Part shown: positions 36,544 to 45,801 of the stretch, piece after piece
How positions within the stretch are numbered: position 1 is the stretch's first letter
Layout of the letters: each line of letters opens with the position of its first letter
Origin: Desulfitibacter alkalitolerans DSM 16504
GTDB taxonomy: Bacteria > Bacillota > DSM-16504 > Desulfitibacterales > Desulfitibacteraceae
Reading direction: 5' to 3'
Length of the DNA: 64,000 nt
Assembly: GCF_000620305.1 (NCBI RefSeq)
Contig: NZ_KK211103.1
Location: forward strand, 122,664 to 186,663
Made by a program: the position numbers and the translations under genes
Notes under the pieces: generated by a model
Database searches by the model: none
What the model saw: only the letters and a program-made list of their open reading frames with translations
Told to the model about the DNA's origin: nothing

Positions 36544-36685
36544 GAGTGATGTTTATGAGGGTTGGTTAAAAAAGTATTGCAATAGGACTGCTAGATCTGC
36601 TTGGAAAATGGAATTAGGTAGTATTTACTAAGCAGTAAGTTTTACTACAAAAACAAAGTAAAAATAATCATAGGGGGTTTATAAC

Positions 36686-37708
36686 GTGAAAAAGTGGATT
36701 GCTGTTTTAATTGTAATGTGCTTATTGATTGGTAGTCATGTATTTGCTGCACAGCCATCGGACGAGGCTTCTATTTATATTGATGCCTCGATCATGGGGG
36801 AAGAAAAACAGATAATTTACGATGTGATAAAAAATCTTCCTGCTAGTGATAGGGAAAACGTTATTTTTTTTGCTGAGGACGGCACCATTTATGCCAACAA
36901 GCCGGAACTCAAGGAGAGCTGGACTCAGTACGAAAAGGTTGAAGGTAATACCTACCAGGATCAGGAAGGGAACATCCTTATAGGACCAATGGATGAAGGC
37001 CAATCATCAGAGCTTATTACTATTCAAAGCTATACCTGTACTGGCACTGAGGGACCTTATAGAAGGGTACATTCCAAATCTGGCTATGCTTGGTATGGAG
37101 GAAATGTGTATTTGCCCAGTAAAGCCAAAAATGAGGTAAAAGATCAAAATTATAGCGGGGGCAATAGGGATACTTCGTACATTTATACTGGTGGCCGAAG
37201 CAGTTCGGGGATCGAGGTTGATATTGGTTTTTTGCATAATACAAATGCAGGTACAAATGGCAATGGAAATTGGGGAGCTTTCAGGCGCGTTGCTGGTGGC
37301 ACTATGTATTCTGCCCCTGTTCGTTTTGCACCAGGTCAAACTATATATTGGAAATTTTATGTTCCTCAATACAATCAAATTGCTTTATATTTTGAAGCTA
37401 TACCAGATGGTGATACCACAAAGATATCATATACAATAGTTGGTGATGCAACAGGATGGAAAAAGAATGGAACTGGTAACATTATCAAAAGGATTACTCA
37501 TATTGCCCAGCCACAAACTAACCTTACAACTGGATCCTACTTGAAAAATGTACGTTGGAGCAATTCAAAGATTGGATTAAGTGATAGTCAAAGCACTAAT
37601 TGGCTTTCTAATCAAACAGGGGGAACATGCCTATTTCCAAATTCCAGTATTGTTAAAGTAAATTTTGCTGATTATAGCCAAGAAACAGTAGATATTATCA
37701 TTCCATAA
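36686..37708 (+). CDS. Secreted protein of unknown function
   Basis: 340 residues from a GTG behind AGGGGGT. A signal peptide (MKKWIAVLIVMCLLIGSHVFAA) is followed by a mature protein rich in Gly, Tyr, Asn and Ser. Distinct segments are YAWYGGNVYLPSK and GNWGAFRRVAGGTMYSAPVRF, suggesting a beta-sandwich. A distant likeness to Bacillus YrpD-type secreted proteins is possible but unconfirmed. Mature cysteines are few. Confidence 0.75.
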   Translation: MKKWIAVLIVMCLLIGSHVFAAQPSDEASIYIDASIMGEEKQIIYDVIKNLPASDRENVIFFAEDGTIYANKPELKESWTQYEKVEGNTYQDQEGNILIGPMDEGQSSELITIQSYTCTGTEGPYRRVHSKSGYAWYGGNVYLPSKAKNEVKDQNYSGGNRDTSYIYTGGRSSSGIEVDIGFLHNTNAGTNGNGNWGAFRRVAGGTMYSAPVRFAPGQTIYWKFYVPQYNQIALYFEAIPDGDTTKISYTIVGDATGWKKNGTGNIIKRITHIAQPQTNLTTGSYLKNVRWSNSKIGLSDSQSTNWLSNQTGGTCLFPNSSIVKVNFADYSQETVDIIIP

Positions 37709-37717
37709 AATTAAATA

Positions 37718-37754
37718 TATAATGAGCCCTTCCTAACTACAAGGGCTCATTATA
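37718..37754 (+). terminator. Hairpin terminator after the secreted-protein gene
   Basis: Perfect 14-bp inverted repeat (37718-37731 / 37741-37754, core GAGCCCTT/AAGGGCTC) with a 9-nt loop, 10 bp after the stop. The 3' tail is only A/T-rich. Confidence 0.7.
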
Positions 37755-37820
37755 ATAATGCAACTTTTTCAAGATTTAACAGTCTAAAATAATAAAAAGG
37801 TTTAAATAAGGTGGTTATTC

Positions 37821-38789
37821 ATGTTAATACGAACAGGGAAAATAGCTGCAATGTTATGTTTAGTGACAATATTAATCTCTTTCGGCGTGACCGGTGCTGA
37901 AGCCGGAACAAAAGCAGTCCATGAGGGCCGAGTGGTACTCAAAATGAATGATTATTTCATCATTTACACCTATCCCAAGGGCCCCTATATTGATGAGAAT
38001 AATCGTTTAATAATACCCTTGCGTTCAGTCAGCGACCTTCTCGGAGCGGACGTGGCTTATGACGGTCCTACCAGGACCGCAACTGTGACCCTGGATGGTC
38101 ATACCGTTCAGATTACAATTGGCTCTTATACAGCCTTTGTGGACGGTGAACCGGTGGAAATGGATACGATGGCCGTGCTGGAAAGTGGCTCCATGCTTGT
38201 CCCAGCCCGGATCATATTTGACAGCTTCGACTTCAAGGTGGAGCTCAATGCCCATGGAGTGGTCTGCATCCGGGACGAACGATTGTATACCAAAGAATTT
38301 GTAAGAGAGCTGTCACGAGGTGAGCTTCTATATCCGAATCCGGCAGAAGATGGACAACGTCATGGAACGGATTTTTTCTACCGCCACCTTGCGTCCATGG
38401 ATTATTTTGGATGGCTATACCTAAAAGAATTAAATGTGTTTCAACCCCTATCGTACAGAGTGGTTTTTGAAGAAATTAAAGACGATGAATATTATAAAGT
38501 CCTGACCTCCGCATCTTATATGATAAAGAACATTTCGGGCAAGGAAATTGCTAAAGGAAATGAAGACTTTTTTATATCTTACTATACAATGGCTTCAGAT
38601 TATTTTGGTACTCGTGATAATTCCACTTTGGGAGAAAAGTCTGATCTGCGTTCCCGCACAGCCAGTACCAAGGATGAGATCATTATCGTGAATGAGGAGG
38701 TAAAAACCCGTCAGAAAATAAAATATATCCTAGCTATAGGTCGTACAATATTAATGCCTAATGAAATCAGGGAATACCAGCTTAAATAA
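37821..38789 (+). CDS. Exported protein with copper-amine-oxidase N-terminal-like (stalk) domain
   Basis: 322 residues. Signal peptide (about 1-28, ending TGAEAG), then a CuAO_N1 stalk domain (about residues 40-150): RLIIPLRSVSDLLGADVAYDGPTRTATV ... FVDGEPVEMDT ... LVPARIIFDSFDFKVE. This domain is common in surface proteins of spore-forming Firmicutes and does not imply oxidase activity. The C-terminal ~160 residues are unassigned. GC content is a little higher than in the adjacent genes. Confidence 0.8.
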   Translation: MLIRTGKIAAMLCLVTILISFGVTGAEAGTKAVHEGRVVLKMNDYFIIYTYPKGPYIDENNRLIIPLRSVSDLLGADVAYDGPTRTATVTLDGHTVQITIGSYTAFVDGEPVEMDTMAVLESGSMLVPARIIFDSFDFKVELNAHGVVCIRDERLYTKEFVRELSRGELLYPNPAEDGQRHGTDFFYRHLASMDYFGWLYLKELNVFQPLSYRVVFEEIKDDEYYKVLTSASYMIKNISGKEIAKGNEDFFISYYTMASDYFGTRDNSTLGEKSDLRSRTASTKDEIIIVNEEVKTRQKIKYILAIGRTILMPNEIREYQLK

Positions 38790-38837
38790 AATACTCACGT
38801 CTAATAATTATATCAATATAAAGAAGTTGGTGATTTC

Positions 38838-39731
38838 ATGCAAAACCTATCTTCAAGCAAAATCATTATTATAGCGTTTTTGGTAGTTATTACACTATTT
38901 TCTGCATCATGCTCAAAAAAGAAAACCAATCTTAACGAGAATGAGATAATGGTAAGCAATAACGAAATTATTATTAATAACCTTAAAAAAGAACTAACAA
39001 GAATAAATAATTCGATTACAATAACAGAGGAAATTGAAGTAATACCTGAAGTTTTAACAGTAACAAGGATTCATAGTGTTTTTGCTCATGGGCAGCATTT
39101 AGTATATATAAAAGGGAAATACAAACAAAGTGCCGGAGAGTTATATTTGACTTTTCATGATATAGAAGGAAATCCTTTGCAGATTGAAAGTTTTAAACCT
39201 GATGAAGTTCAACAGATAAACGAAGAATGGATTTCTTTTCAACATAGATTAACTCAGAGTGCAAATGGGATACAATATATTGATAAGGCTTCAGTTATTT
39301 TTGAGATAAGGAATGATGAACAAATAATAAGAGAAAAATTGGAAATACCCCTTGAATATCCACCAATTCTAGTGTCAAAAGAAATTGAAGTAATCCCCAA
39401 TACATTAATAATACTAAATATATCTAGCTATTTTTATAACGGACAGCATTTAGTAGACATAGGTGGAAAATATAGGCAAGAGGCTGGAGAATTATATTTA
39501 ACTTTTCAGGATATGGAAGGAAATCCTCTAGAACAGAGTGGATTATTAATTGTTGATAAAATTCAAAAGTCAGCGGAGGAAGAATGGTTTTATTTTATGC
39601 ATACGTTAGTGGAAGATGTAGATGGGATACCATATATTGATAAAGCCACGGTTATTTTTGAAATAAGAAACAATGAGCACATAGTAGAAGGAAAACTAGA
39701 TATACCACTTAGGCTTCCGCCTTCGGAGTAG
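38838..39731 (+). CDS. Lipoprotein with two tandem ~115-residue repeats
   Basis: 297 residues. Lipobox FSASC near residue 24. Two homologous units follow: ~62-170 (EIEVIPEVLTVTRI ... GQHLVYIKGKYKQSAGELYLTFHD) and ~180-290 (EIEVIPNTLIILNI ... GQHLVDIGGKYRQEAGELYLTFQD), each ending in DKA(S/T)VIFEIRN. No family recognised; an internal duplication is evident. Third exported protein in a row. Ends in TAG, converging on the ferredoxin-type gene. Confidence 0.75.
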   Translation: MQNLSSSKIIIIAFLVVITLFSASCSKKKTNLNENEIMVSNNEIIINNLKKELTRINNSITITEEIEVIPEVLTVTRIHSVFAHGQHLVYIKGKYKQSAGELYLTFHDIEGNPLQIESFKPDEVQQINEEWISFQHRLTQSANGIQYIDKASVIFEIRNDEQIIREKLEIPLEYPPILVSKEIEVIPNTLIILNISSYFYNGQHLVDIGGKYRQEAGELYLTFQDMEGNPLEQSGLLIVDKIQKSAEEEWFYFMHTLVEDVDGIPYIDKATVIFEIRNNEHIVEGKLDIPLRLPPSE

Positions 39732-39745
39732 GATAATAAAAAATC

Positions 39746-41018
39746 CTATGTAAATCTCTTAATCAATTTCTCCAGGTATACCGACTTCATCTGCCTGCTT
39801 GCCATGGACTGTTTAACTGGCGGCATTTTAAGTATGGCAGATAGTACTGCGGCCATGGCCCTGTGGCTTCTATAAGCCTTATTATCAAATATTAATTCCT
39901 GCAGTTTCCCCTTTTCTATTGCCATTAGTACTACTCTATGTACTGAATTTACTGGAGTAATTACACGCTCTTCTCTTGGTATTAGCGTTATACTTTTTTT
40001 AGGGCATGATCTTGCACATACCCCACATCCAAGGCATGTGCTTTCATCTATAACTGCTTTTTTGGTATTGTGATTAGTAGGTTCTTTAATAGAAATTACA
40101 TCAATGGGACAAGCACTAACACACTTTCCGCAGCCATTGCAGCTTTCCTCATCTATATCTGGTATAAAGTTTGTAGTATGTACTGGCTGAAGACTGCCAA
40201 ATTTCCTTGCTGCAATTAAGGCCTCACAGCAGCAGCCGCAGCAGTTGCAGATGAAGCTTACACCTTCTCTTACATTTTCACCACACTGCACCAGGTTGTT
40301 TTCATAGGCCTGGTGTAAGAGCTCTAGACCCTCTGCAGCATCAATTCTCCTGGCAAAATCATGCCTTATTAAAGAATCCGCACAAGTGTTAAAGGTTAGG
40401 CAGATGTCCATGGGTGCATTACATGCCATATCTAGATGCTCCATCTTATGTCTGCAGTAGCACATGCTCACCCCAATATGTTTTGCAGTTTGTATTATAT
40501 GGCTTGCTCTTTCATAATCAAGGATATAAACTGCCTTATCGCTTGTAAGGACAGGTTCCTGGACAAATACCCTGCCTAATCTGGTTTCACTGCCAAAGAA
40601 CAATTCCTTTACAAAATCCTCTTCCACATTTAAATATTCATGGTACAGCTCACTCAACAGCTTTTGATCTATGTCACCCCTAATCCTCATCAATGCAAAT
40701 TCGAAAAAACCTGCCATGGGTGGTGGCAGGGTATAGATGATAGTACCTTTTACTTCCGAATCCAATAGTATTGCCCTGCTGGCTAATCCATCAAGAATTA
40801 TTCGGGCTTCCTTTTCAGACATGCCCCAAATATTTGCTGCCAGCTTGGCACTAAAGGGCTTTATGGGAAGTTGGGCTACAAGGGCCGCTTCTTTGTCACT
40901 AAACAGCAGTTCCAATATTTGATACAGGGTTTTAGATGGTGGAGCCGGCCCCTTGGGGAAATCTATTTAATCTTTCCTCAAGACTTTTATAGCTGGTTTT
41001 TATAGAATGGTGCGCCAT
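39746..41018 (-). pseudogene. 4Fe-4S ferredoxin-type protein gene with an apparent frameshift near its 5' end
   Basis: The main frame (39746 to ~40972) encodes a cysteine-rich oxidoreductase-like protein with a helical N-terminal domain, clusters CYCRHKMEHLDMAC and CNCCGCCC, and two 4Fe-4S ferredoxin motifs (CNGCGKCVSACP, CLGCGVCARSCP). It lacks a good start: the frame opens at a TAA and has only a TTG at 40915. A proper ATG at 41018 with AAGGAG upstream begins MAHHSIKTSYKSLEERLNRFPQGA in the neighbouring frame and hits a stop after 28 codons. Joining the frames at the CCCCTTGGGG run (40949-40958) gives one continuous protein of about 420 residues. This is a frameshift mutation, a sequencing error or programmed shifting. 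Confidence 0.7.
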
Positions 41019-41233
41019 GGAATCTCCTTCTTTACTAATCATTAAGTTTTACTTTTAAGGAGGTCAAATTTGATTTTTATGATAATTATTATTATACTTC
41101 TTAGACCATTTGCTTACAATTAAGCAATGCCGTGATAACTAATAAAGCTTTAGTATATTATAATTAATAGAAGGATTTAGCAAAAATGTTAAGAATAATA
41201 ATATATATAGTGCTTGTGCAGGGAGTGTATATC

Positions 41234-42469
41234 ATGCACCAAAAAAAGCAGCTTAATCAAATTATACAATTAAAGGTGCTGAAGGAAATTCAAGAATCCT
41301 TTTCCACGTCCACAGACCTAGCCACAGCTTTAGTAGATAGGGTTGGAAACCCAATTAACCACGGCATGTCAAACTATACTGATTTGTGCAAAAAGCTGCA
41401 TTCAAATCACTTAGGTAGAGAATGCTGTATGTTTTCCAACTTCATTGCTGGACAAAAATCAAGACTTCTTGGCAGACCTTATATTTACAAGTGTCATGTA
41501 GGTCTAGTAGAAATTTCAGTACCTATCATTGTAGAAAACCAATTTTTAGGAAATATGATAGCCGGACAGGTAAAACTAACCCAAAACGAGTCCTCAGATA
41601 TAGAAAAAATGCCATCCCCCATTAATTGGTTGAAAAAACCTGATTACCAGGTATTATATGACAAAATACAGGCTGTATCTCGAAAAAAGCTTGAAGCAAT
41701 CTCCAATACCCTATTTTTGATAGTCAATTATATCATAGAAAAGCACCTTTCCGGACTAACACAGCAGGAACTGGGTAGACAAAGAGAAAATTTATTACGA
41801 GAAATTCAATCACGTTCAGATTTGGAAAATATGGTCAAGGAAATGGAGATAAAGGTATTACAACAACAAATTAATCCCCATTTTATGTTTAATATTTTAA
41901 ATACCATAAGTAGATTAATAAGTCTCAAACAGTACGCAAAAGCCCAGGAAGTTCTGAATTCTTTTAGTAAAATGCTAAGATATGCCCTTAAGCATGGCAA
42001 TCAAAACATCGTTACCCTCCGACGAGAGCTAGAATATATTGAAAAATACCTGATTATTCAAAACATTAGGTTTGGCAAACGGATTAAATACTGCATTAAT
42101 GTGGATTCAGAACTTTTAGCAATGCAAATTCCATTTTTTTCAATTCAGCCCATTGTAGAAAATGCTGTTATTCATGGACTTGAACCAAAAGAAGCTGGTG
42201 GAACAGTGCAAATCCAAGGTCTGATTCAAGGTTTAAACTTAATTATTACTATTAAAGATAATGGTATTGGAATGGATAAATGGATTTTAGAACATATTCT
42301 TTCCGAAGATGTGGTATTGCCCTTTTCTCAAACAACTAATAACAATATAGGTTTAAAAAATGTTAACAAGAGATTGCAGCTATTTTTTGGGGACAAATTT
42401 AACTTGGATATTAAAAGTTCTTTAGGAACTGGAACTATTGTTAGCCTAACTTTTTCAAATGTAATTTAA
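41234..42469 (+). CDS. PocR-domain LytS-type sensor histidine kinase
   Basis: 411 residues from the ATG at 41234 (GGGAG upstream). The N-terminal ~170 residues form a PocR ligand-binding domain (LVDRVGNPINHG ... YTDLCKKL ... YKCHVGLVEISVPI). A coiled linker leads to a His_kinase domain of the LytS/YesM type (QQQINPHFMFNILNTIS with the phospho-His) and an HATPase (ENAVIHGLEP, KDNGIGM). No membrane helix, so it senses a cytoplasmic ligand. It pairs with the YesN-type regulator 36 bp downstream and faces the methyltransferase cluster, which it probably senses for. Confidence 0.9.
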   Translation: MHQKKQLNQIIQLKVLKEIQESFSTSTDLATALVDRVGNPINHGMSNYTDLCKKLHSNHLGRECCMFSNFIAGQKSRLLGRPYIYKCHVGLVEISVPIIVENQFLGNMIAGQVKLTQNESSDIEKMPSPINWLKKPDYQVLYDKIQAVSRKKLEAISNTLFLIVNYIIEKHLSGLTQQELGRQRENLLREIQSRSDLENMVKEMEIKVLQQQINPHFMFNILNTISRLISLKQYAKAQEVLNSFSKMLRYALKHGNQNIVTLRRELEYIEKYLIIQNIRFGKRIKYCINVDSELLAMQIPFFSIQPIVENAVIHGLEPKEAGGTVQIQGLIQGLNLIITIKDNGIGMDKWILEHILSEDVVLPFSQTTNNNIGLKNVNKRLQLFFGDKFNLDIKSSLGTGTIVSLTFSNVI

Positions 42470-42505
42470 AGCTTTAAGTCATTTTTTTGAACAGGAGGTA
42501 TTATC

Positions 42506-43591
42506 GTGCTCAAGGTCTTACTTGTTGATGATGAGGAGCTTGAAAGAACCTACCTCAAAAACTTTTTTGCCGAAAATCCTATTTCATCAGAATTTAAAGT
42601 AATTGGGGAAGCAGTTTCCAGTCGTGAAGCAATTCATCTAAGCCAACAATTTAATCCTGATATAATCTTTATGGATATCCAAATGCCTGGCATAGATGGT
42701 TTAGAAGCCACTCAAAAGATTAAAAGCCTTAATCCCAAAGTAAAATGTATTATCCTTACAGCTTATGATTACTTTATATTTGCTCAAAAGGCTTTAAGGG
42801 CAGGAGCAGATGAGTATCTTCTAAAACCTGTTATGGCAGATGAAATACTATCAATATTAATGCAGATCAAGCAAAAAAACAAATTAAACTCAACAAATTT
42901 GTTTGACAATATTCAAACTCACCAAAAAGAATTTCTTAATATAAAATATCCCTATGAAAAAGAACTTCTGCTCATTCGTTCTTTGGAAGTTGGAGATACA
43001 AAGATGTTAAATAATTGTTTCCAAGAATACCTTGAAAGTCTGTTTGATACCACCGAAATAATAATGTTAATCAAAGTACGCCTTCATGAGCTTAATACAG
43101 TAATGTCTAGGATTCTTATTAATTGTGGGTATGATCAGGAACTTGTTACAGAATTGTTAGTGGGGTTCCCACAAGCCTTACTGTATATTGATTCTAAGGA
43201 CGAATTAATTAAATTTGTAGATTCCTATAAAATTAAGATTTTTCATTTAATGAGTAACAACAATAAAGTTTTGGGCAATAGGGTAATTGAATATATAAAA
43301 GTCAATTATGACAAAGATATCTCCATAAATGTAATAGCCCAACATTTTCATTTTAGCCCAAGCTATATCAGCAGACTAATAAAAAGGGAAACGGGGATTA
43401 GTTATTCTGAATATATTAATCAAATCCGACTTCATCATGCAAAGCTATTCTTAAAAAATTCATCCCTAAAAATCCAGTCAATTGCAAACCAGGTAGGGTA
43501 TAACGATGTTAGTAACTTTAACAGGGTTTTTAAAAAATGTGTGGGCATAGCTCCCAGCAAATATAGGAATATATTTAATGAGTCTAATTAG
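42506..43591 (+). CDS. YesN/AraC-type response regulator
   Basis: 361 residues from a GTG behind AGGAGG. Receiver domain 1-125 with acidic pair VDDEE, phospho-acceptor in DIIFMDIQMPG, Thr in ILTAYD and Lys in LLKPV. A ~130-residue middle is followed by a C-terminal AraC double HTH (SINVIAQHFHFSPSYISRLIKRETG ... SIANQVGYNDVSNFNRVFKKCVGIAPSKYR). Cognate partner of the PocR kinase. Ends in TAG. Confidence 0.93.
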   Translation: MLKVLLVDDEELERTYLKNFFAENPISSEFKVIGEAVSSREAIHLSQQFNPDIIFMDIQMPGIDGLEATQKIKSLNPKVKCIILTAYDYFIFAQKALRAGADEYLLKPVMADEILSILMQIKQKNKLNSTNLFDNIQTHQKEFLNIKYPYEKELLLIRSLEVGDTKMLNNCFQEYLESLFDTTEIIMLIKVRLHELNTVMSRILINCGYDQELVTELLVGFPQALLYIDSKDELIKFVDSYKIKIFHLMSNNNKVLGNRVIEYIKVNYDKDISINVIAQHFHFSPSYISRLIKRETGISYSEYINQIRLHHAKLFLKNSSLKIQSIANQVGYNDVSNFNRVFKKCVGIAPSKYRNIFNESN

Positions 43592-43610
43592 TCTTTGCAT
43601 AATATAATTT

Positions 43611-43656
43611 AAATAAGCCAATAAGGAAGCACTTCTACTCACTAATTGGCTTATTT
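43611..43656. terminator. Bidirectional terminator between the response regulator and corrinoid protein genes
   Basis: AAATAAGCCAAT / ATTGGCTTATTT arms (43611-43622, 43645-43656), followed by TTCT on the plus strand and an A/T-rich tail on the other. Convergent genes end on either side. Confidence 0.75.
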
Positions 43657-43668
43657 TTCTAAAATCAA

Positions 43669-44319
43669 CTATTTATCCTTCATTAATTGGAATACCTTAT
43701 TTACACCATCCATGGCATTTTCAGCATATGCATCGGCTCCGATTTTTTTAGCATATCGTTCTGTTACTGGTGCGCCACCGATAATTGTCTTAAATCTATC
43801 TTTGAGACCGCGTTCACGCAATTCATCCTCAAGCTTCTTCATCTGCTTCATTGTTGTATTTAATAAGGCACTTGTTCCAATTATATCTGCATCAATCTCT
43901 ATTGCTTTATCAATAATTACATCAGATGGAACTTCAGCACCCAAGTCATGTACTTCCATACCATTTACAGTAAAGAGTGATACGACTAATCCCTTGCCAA
44001 TGTCATGGATATCACCTTCTACAGTTGCTATGACGCACTTGATGCTTTTGTTTCTACTGTCAGCTGGAATTGCATCGCTTAATATATCTGTTGCAGCCTT
44101 CATGGCATCTGCACAACTCATGAGTTCTGGTAAAAAAAGCTGCCCCCTATCAAAAAGCTCCCCTGCCTTTCTTATGCCATCAGTGAAGCCTTTTTCAATT
44201 AACTCCAGTGGATTAACTCCCTGTGATAAGGAAGATTTTGCTATCTCGACTGCTTTATCAATATCCTGATCAATGATTGATTTGGAAGCAGCTTCAAATA
44301 TTTCCATATTACTCACCAT
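43669..44319 (-). CDS. Methylamine corrinoid protein
   Basis: 216 residues, MtaC/MtbC/MttC family. N-terminal helical cap domain (~1-90) and a B12-binding Rossmann domain with the cobalt-ligand motif EGDIHDIGKG (His105) and GTSALLNTTM, GGAPVTERYAKKIGAD. The ATG at 44319 has GGAGGG upstream and follows mtbB by 16 bp. It accepts methyl groups from MtbB and possibly MttB and passes them to the methyl-THF methyltransferase encoded in the same operon. Whether it serves one amine or both cannot be told. Confidence 0.92.
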   Translation of the reverse strand: MVSNMEIFEAASKSIIDQDIDKAVEIAKSSLSQGVNPLELIEKGFTDGIRKAGELFDRGQLFLPELMSCADAMKAATDILSDAIPADSRNKSIKCVIATVEGDIHDIGKGLVVSLFTVNGMEVHDLGAEVPSDVIIDKAIEIDADIIGTSALLNTTMKQMKKLEDELRERGLKDRFKTIIGGAPVTERYAKKIGADAYAENAMDGVNKVFQLMKDK

Positions 44320-44335
44320 GATTCCCTCCTCGCCT

Positions 44336-45709
44336 TTATGTTCTCTTTTTAAATTTTTCAACACAATTGATAGTTATATCAAGAAGCTCTGCTATATTAA
44401 ATTTTGCTTCTATACCCTTTGCTGCTCCAGCTATTTGGTGTATCCTGCCAATGTTTAAGTCTTCTCTGACCTCATTCATAACAACAGGATCTGTTAATTC
44501 ATTAATTGAAACTCCCAATTTGTCTGCAACATACGCCTTGGCTTCATTAAGACGCATACCCCGAGCCATTTGCATACGAGCTACCAGATCTCCGGAAGTT
44601 CGTACTCCGCCCATGCCCGAAGCCATTGCATGACTGATTGCCATGCCAAAAGGATCTCCTACGCCTACCTACAACCCGTCCATCTTAGCTATTTCTGCCA
44701 TGGCTACAGAGGCTCTGCTTAAGACATCCACAGGAGGTGTATCAACTATTGGGATACCTCCTACCCCCATACCCATATTAGCATGCACAGGTATACTTGA
44801 AGATTCACCACAGGCTTTATAGAATGTAACGGCTCTTGCAATATCCAATGGAAAGGAATTCTTGGTGTTAATATTTACTACTGGTCCAAAAATGGTAACT
44901 CCAGCCTTTTGTGCTACCTTGACCTGTTCATGGGGATACAATCCAGCAAGCCTTACACCATCATAATAAAGCTCACCGTGCATACCGAGAATGAATTCCC
45001 CTGCCATTCCCATTTCAATGCACATATCAGGATATTTCTTTCTTAATATCTCTACGGCCTTAAGTGTGGCTAAAAAGTCTGCATCTCCTGCAGATCCTGT
45101 TGTATCAAAATTTATGCCGTCTGCTCCAGCTTCATACATTTTACTTGCAGTAAAGACAAGGTCTTTAGTCATGAGCTCAATACCCTCTTCATATGCAGCC
45201 CGAGCTTCTTTTATCTTGCCTTTTGGCAATAATTCTACAGGATTTAATGTTGGCCCATCTGGATAACTGTAGAGAGCTAGGTTAGGCATTGCCCCATAAA
45301 ACAAGGGTGTTACTGTAACCAGCAAGGCCTGCTCCATTTCAGCCTGTTCTTCATGAATAATAGGCTTAGTTGGTCTAAAGCTGTAATCTATATGAGCTAA
45401 TTCAGCGCTATCTGCGCCAAAGCATCTCTCATAAATTTGCAGATCCTGAACTCTTCCGATAGGAATACCTAATCTCATTAACTTTACACTACCCTCGTCA
45501 TATGTTAGAACTAGCTCGTTGCCTTGCTCAACACCAACGAATCTTCCCTTTCTGCATATAATTTCAAGCAGTCTTTCCTGTTCTTCGCTAGAAAGAGGAT
45601 TAATATTTCCGCGTTCTGCGGCATCATTGGTTCCTAACTCAATATCTCTTTTAATCTCATCAATGGATAGTTCCATATAAGAACCGTCGCTTCTACGTGT
45701 GAAAACCAA
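44336..45709 (-). CDS. mtbB: Dimethylamine methyltransferase MtbB with in-frame pyrrolysine codon
   Basis: Transfers a methyl group from dimethylamine to its corrinoid protein. The gene is split by one TAG at 44669-44671; reading it as pyrrolysine (residue 347) gives a 457-residue protein close to the usual ~467. Sequence on both sides is continuous family sequence: IDYSFRPTKP, FYGAMPN, GADGINFDTTGSAGD and VHANMGMGVGGIP before, VGVGDPFGMAISHAMASGMGGVRTSGDLVARMQ after. No other stop occurs before TAA at 44336. I chose the TTG at 45709 (AAAGGAG about 8-10 nt upstream). It is followed by the corrinoid protein gene. Confidence 0.95.
44669..44671 (-). other. In-frame UAG read as pyrrolysine in mtbB
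   Basis: Context MAEIAKMDGL-UAG-VGVGDPFGM matches the known pyrrolysine site of archaeal MtbB in position and flanking residues. Confidence 0.93.
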
Positions 45710-45801
45710 AAAACTCACTCCTTTCAATTGATTTAATAAATCTTGATAGATACAGAGGCACTGTTCTTTATAAGATATCACCCCCTTTTTACTCAGCGGT
45801 A

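Noticed and set aside
36380..36685. A cyclic-di-GMP or other known riboswitch before the secreted-protein gene
   Set aside because: The conserved core sequences of the classes I know are not present; only generic hairpins are.
44336..44644. Separate 102-codon gene downstream of a truncated mtbB
   Set aside because: It is the C-terminal end of mtbB after the pyrrolysine codon, not its own gene.
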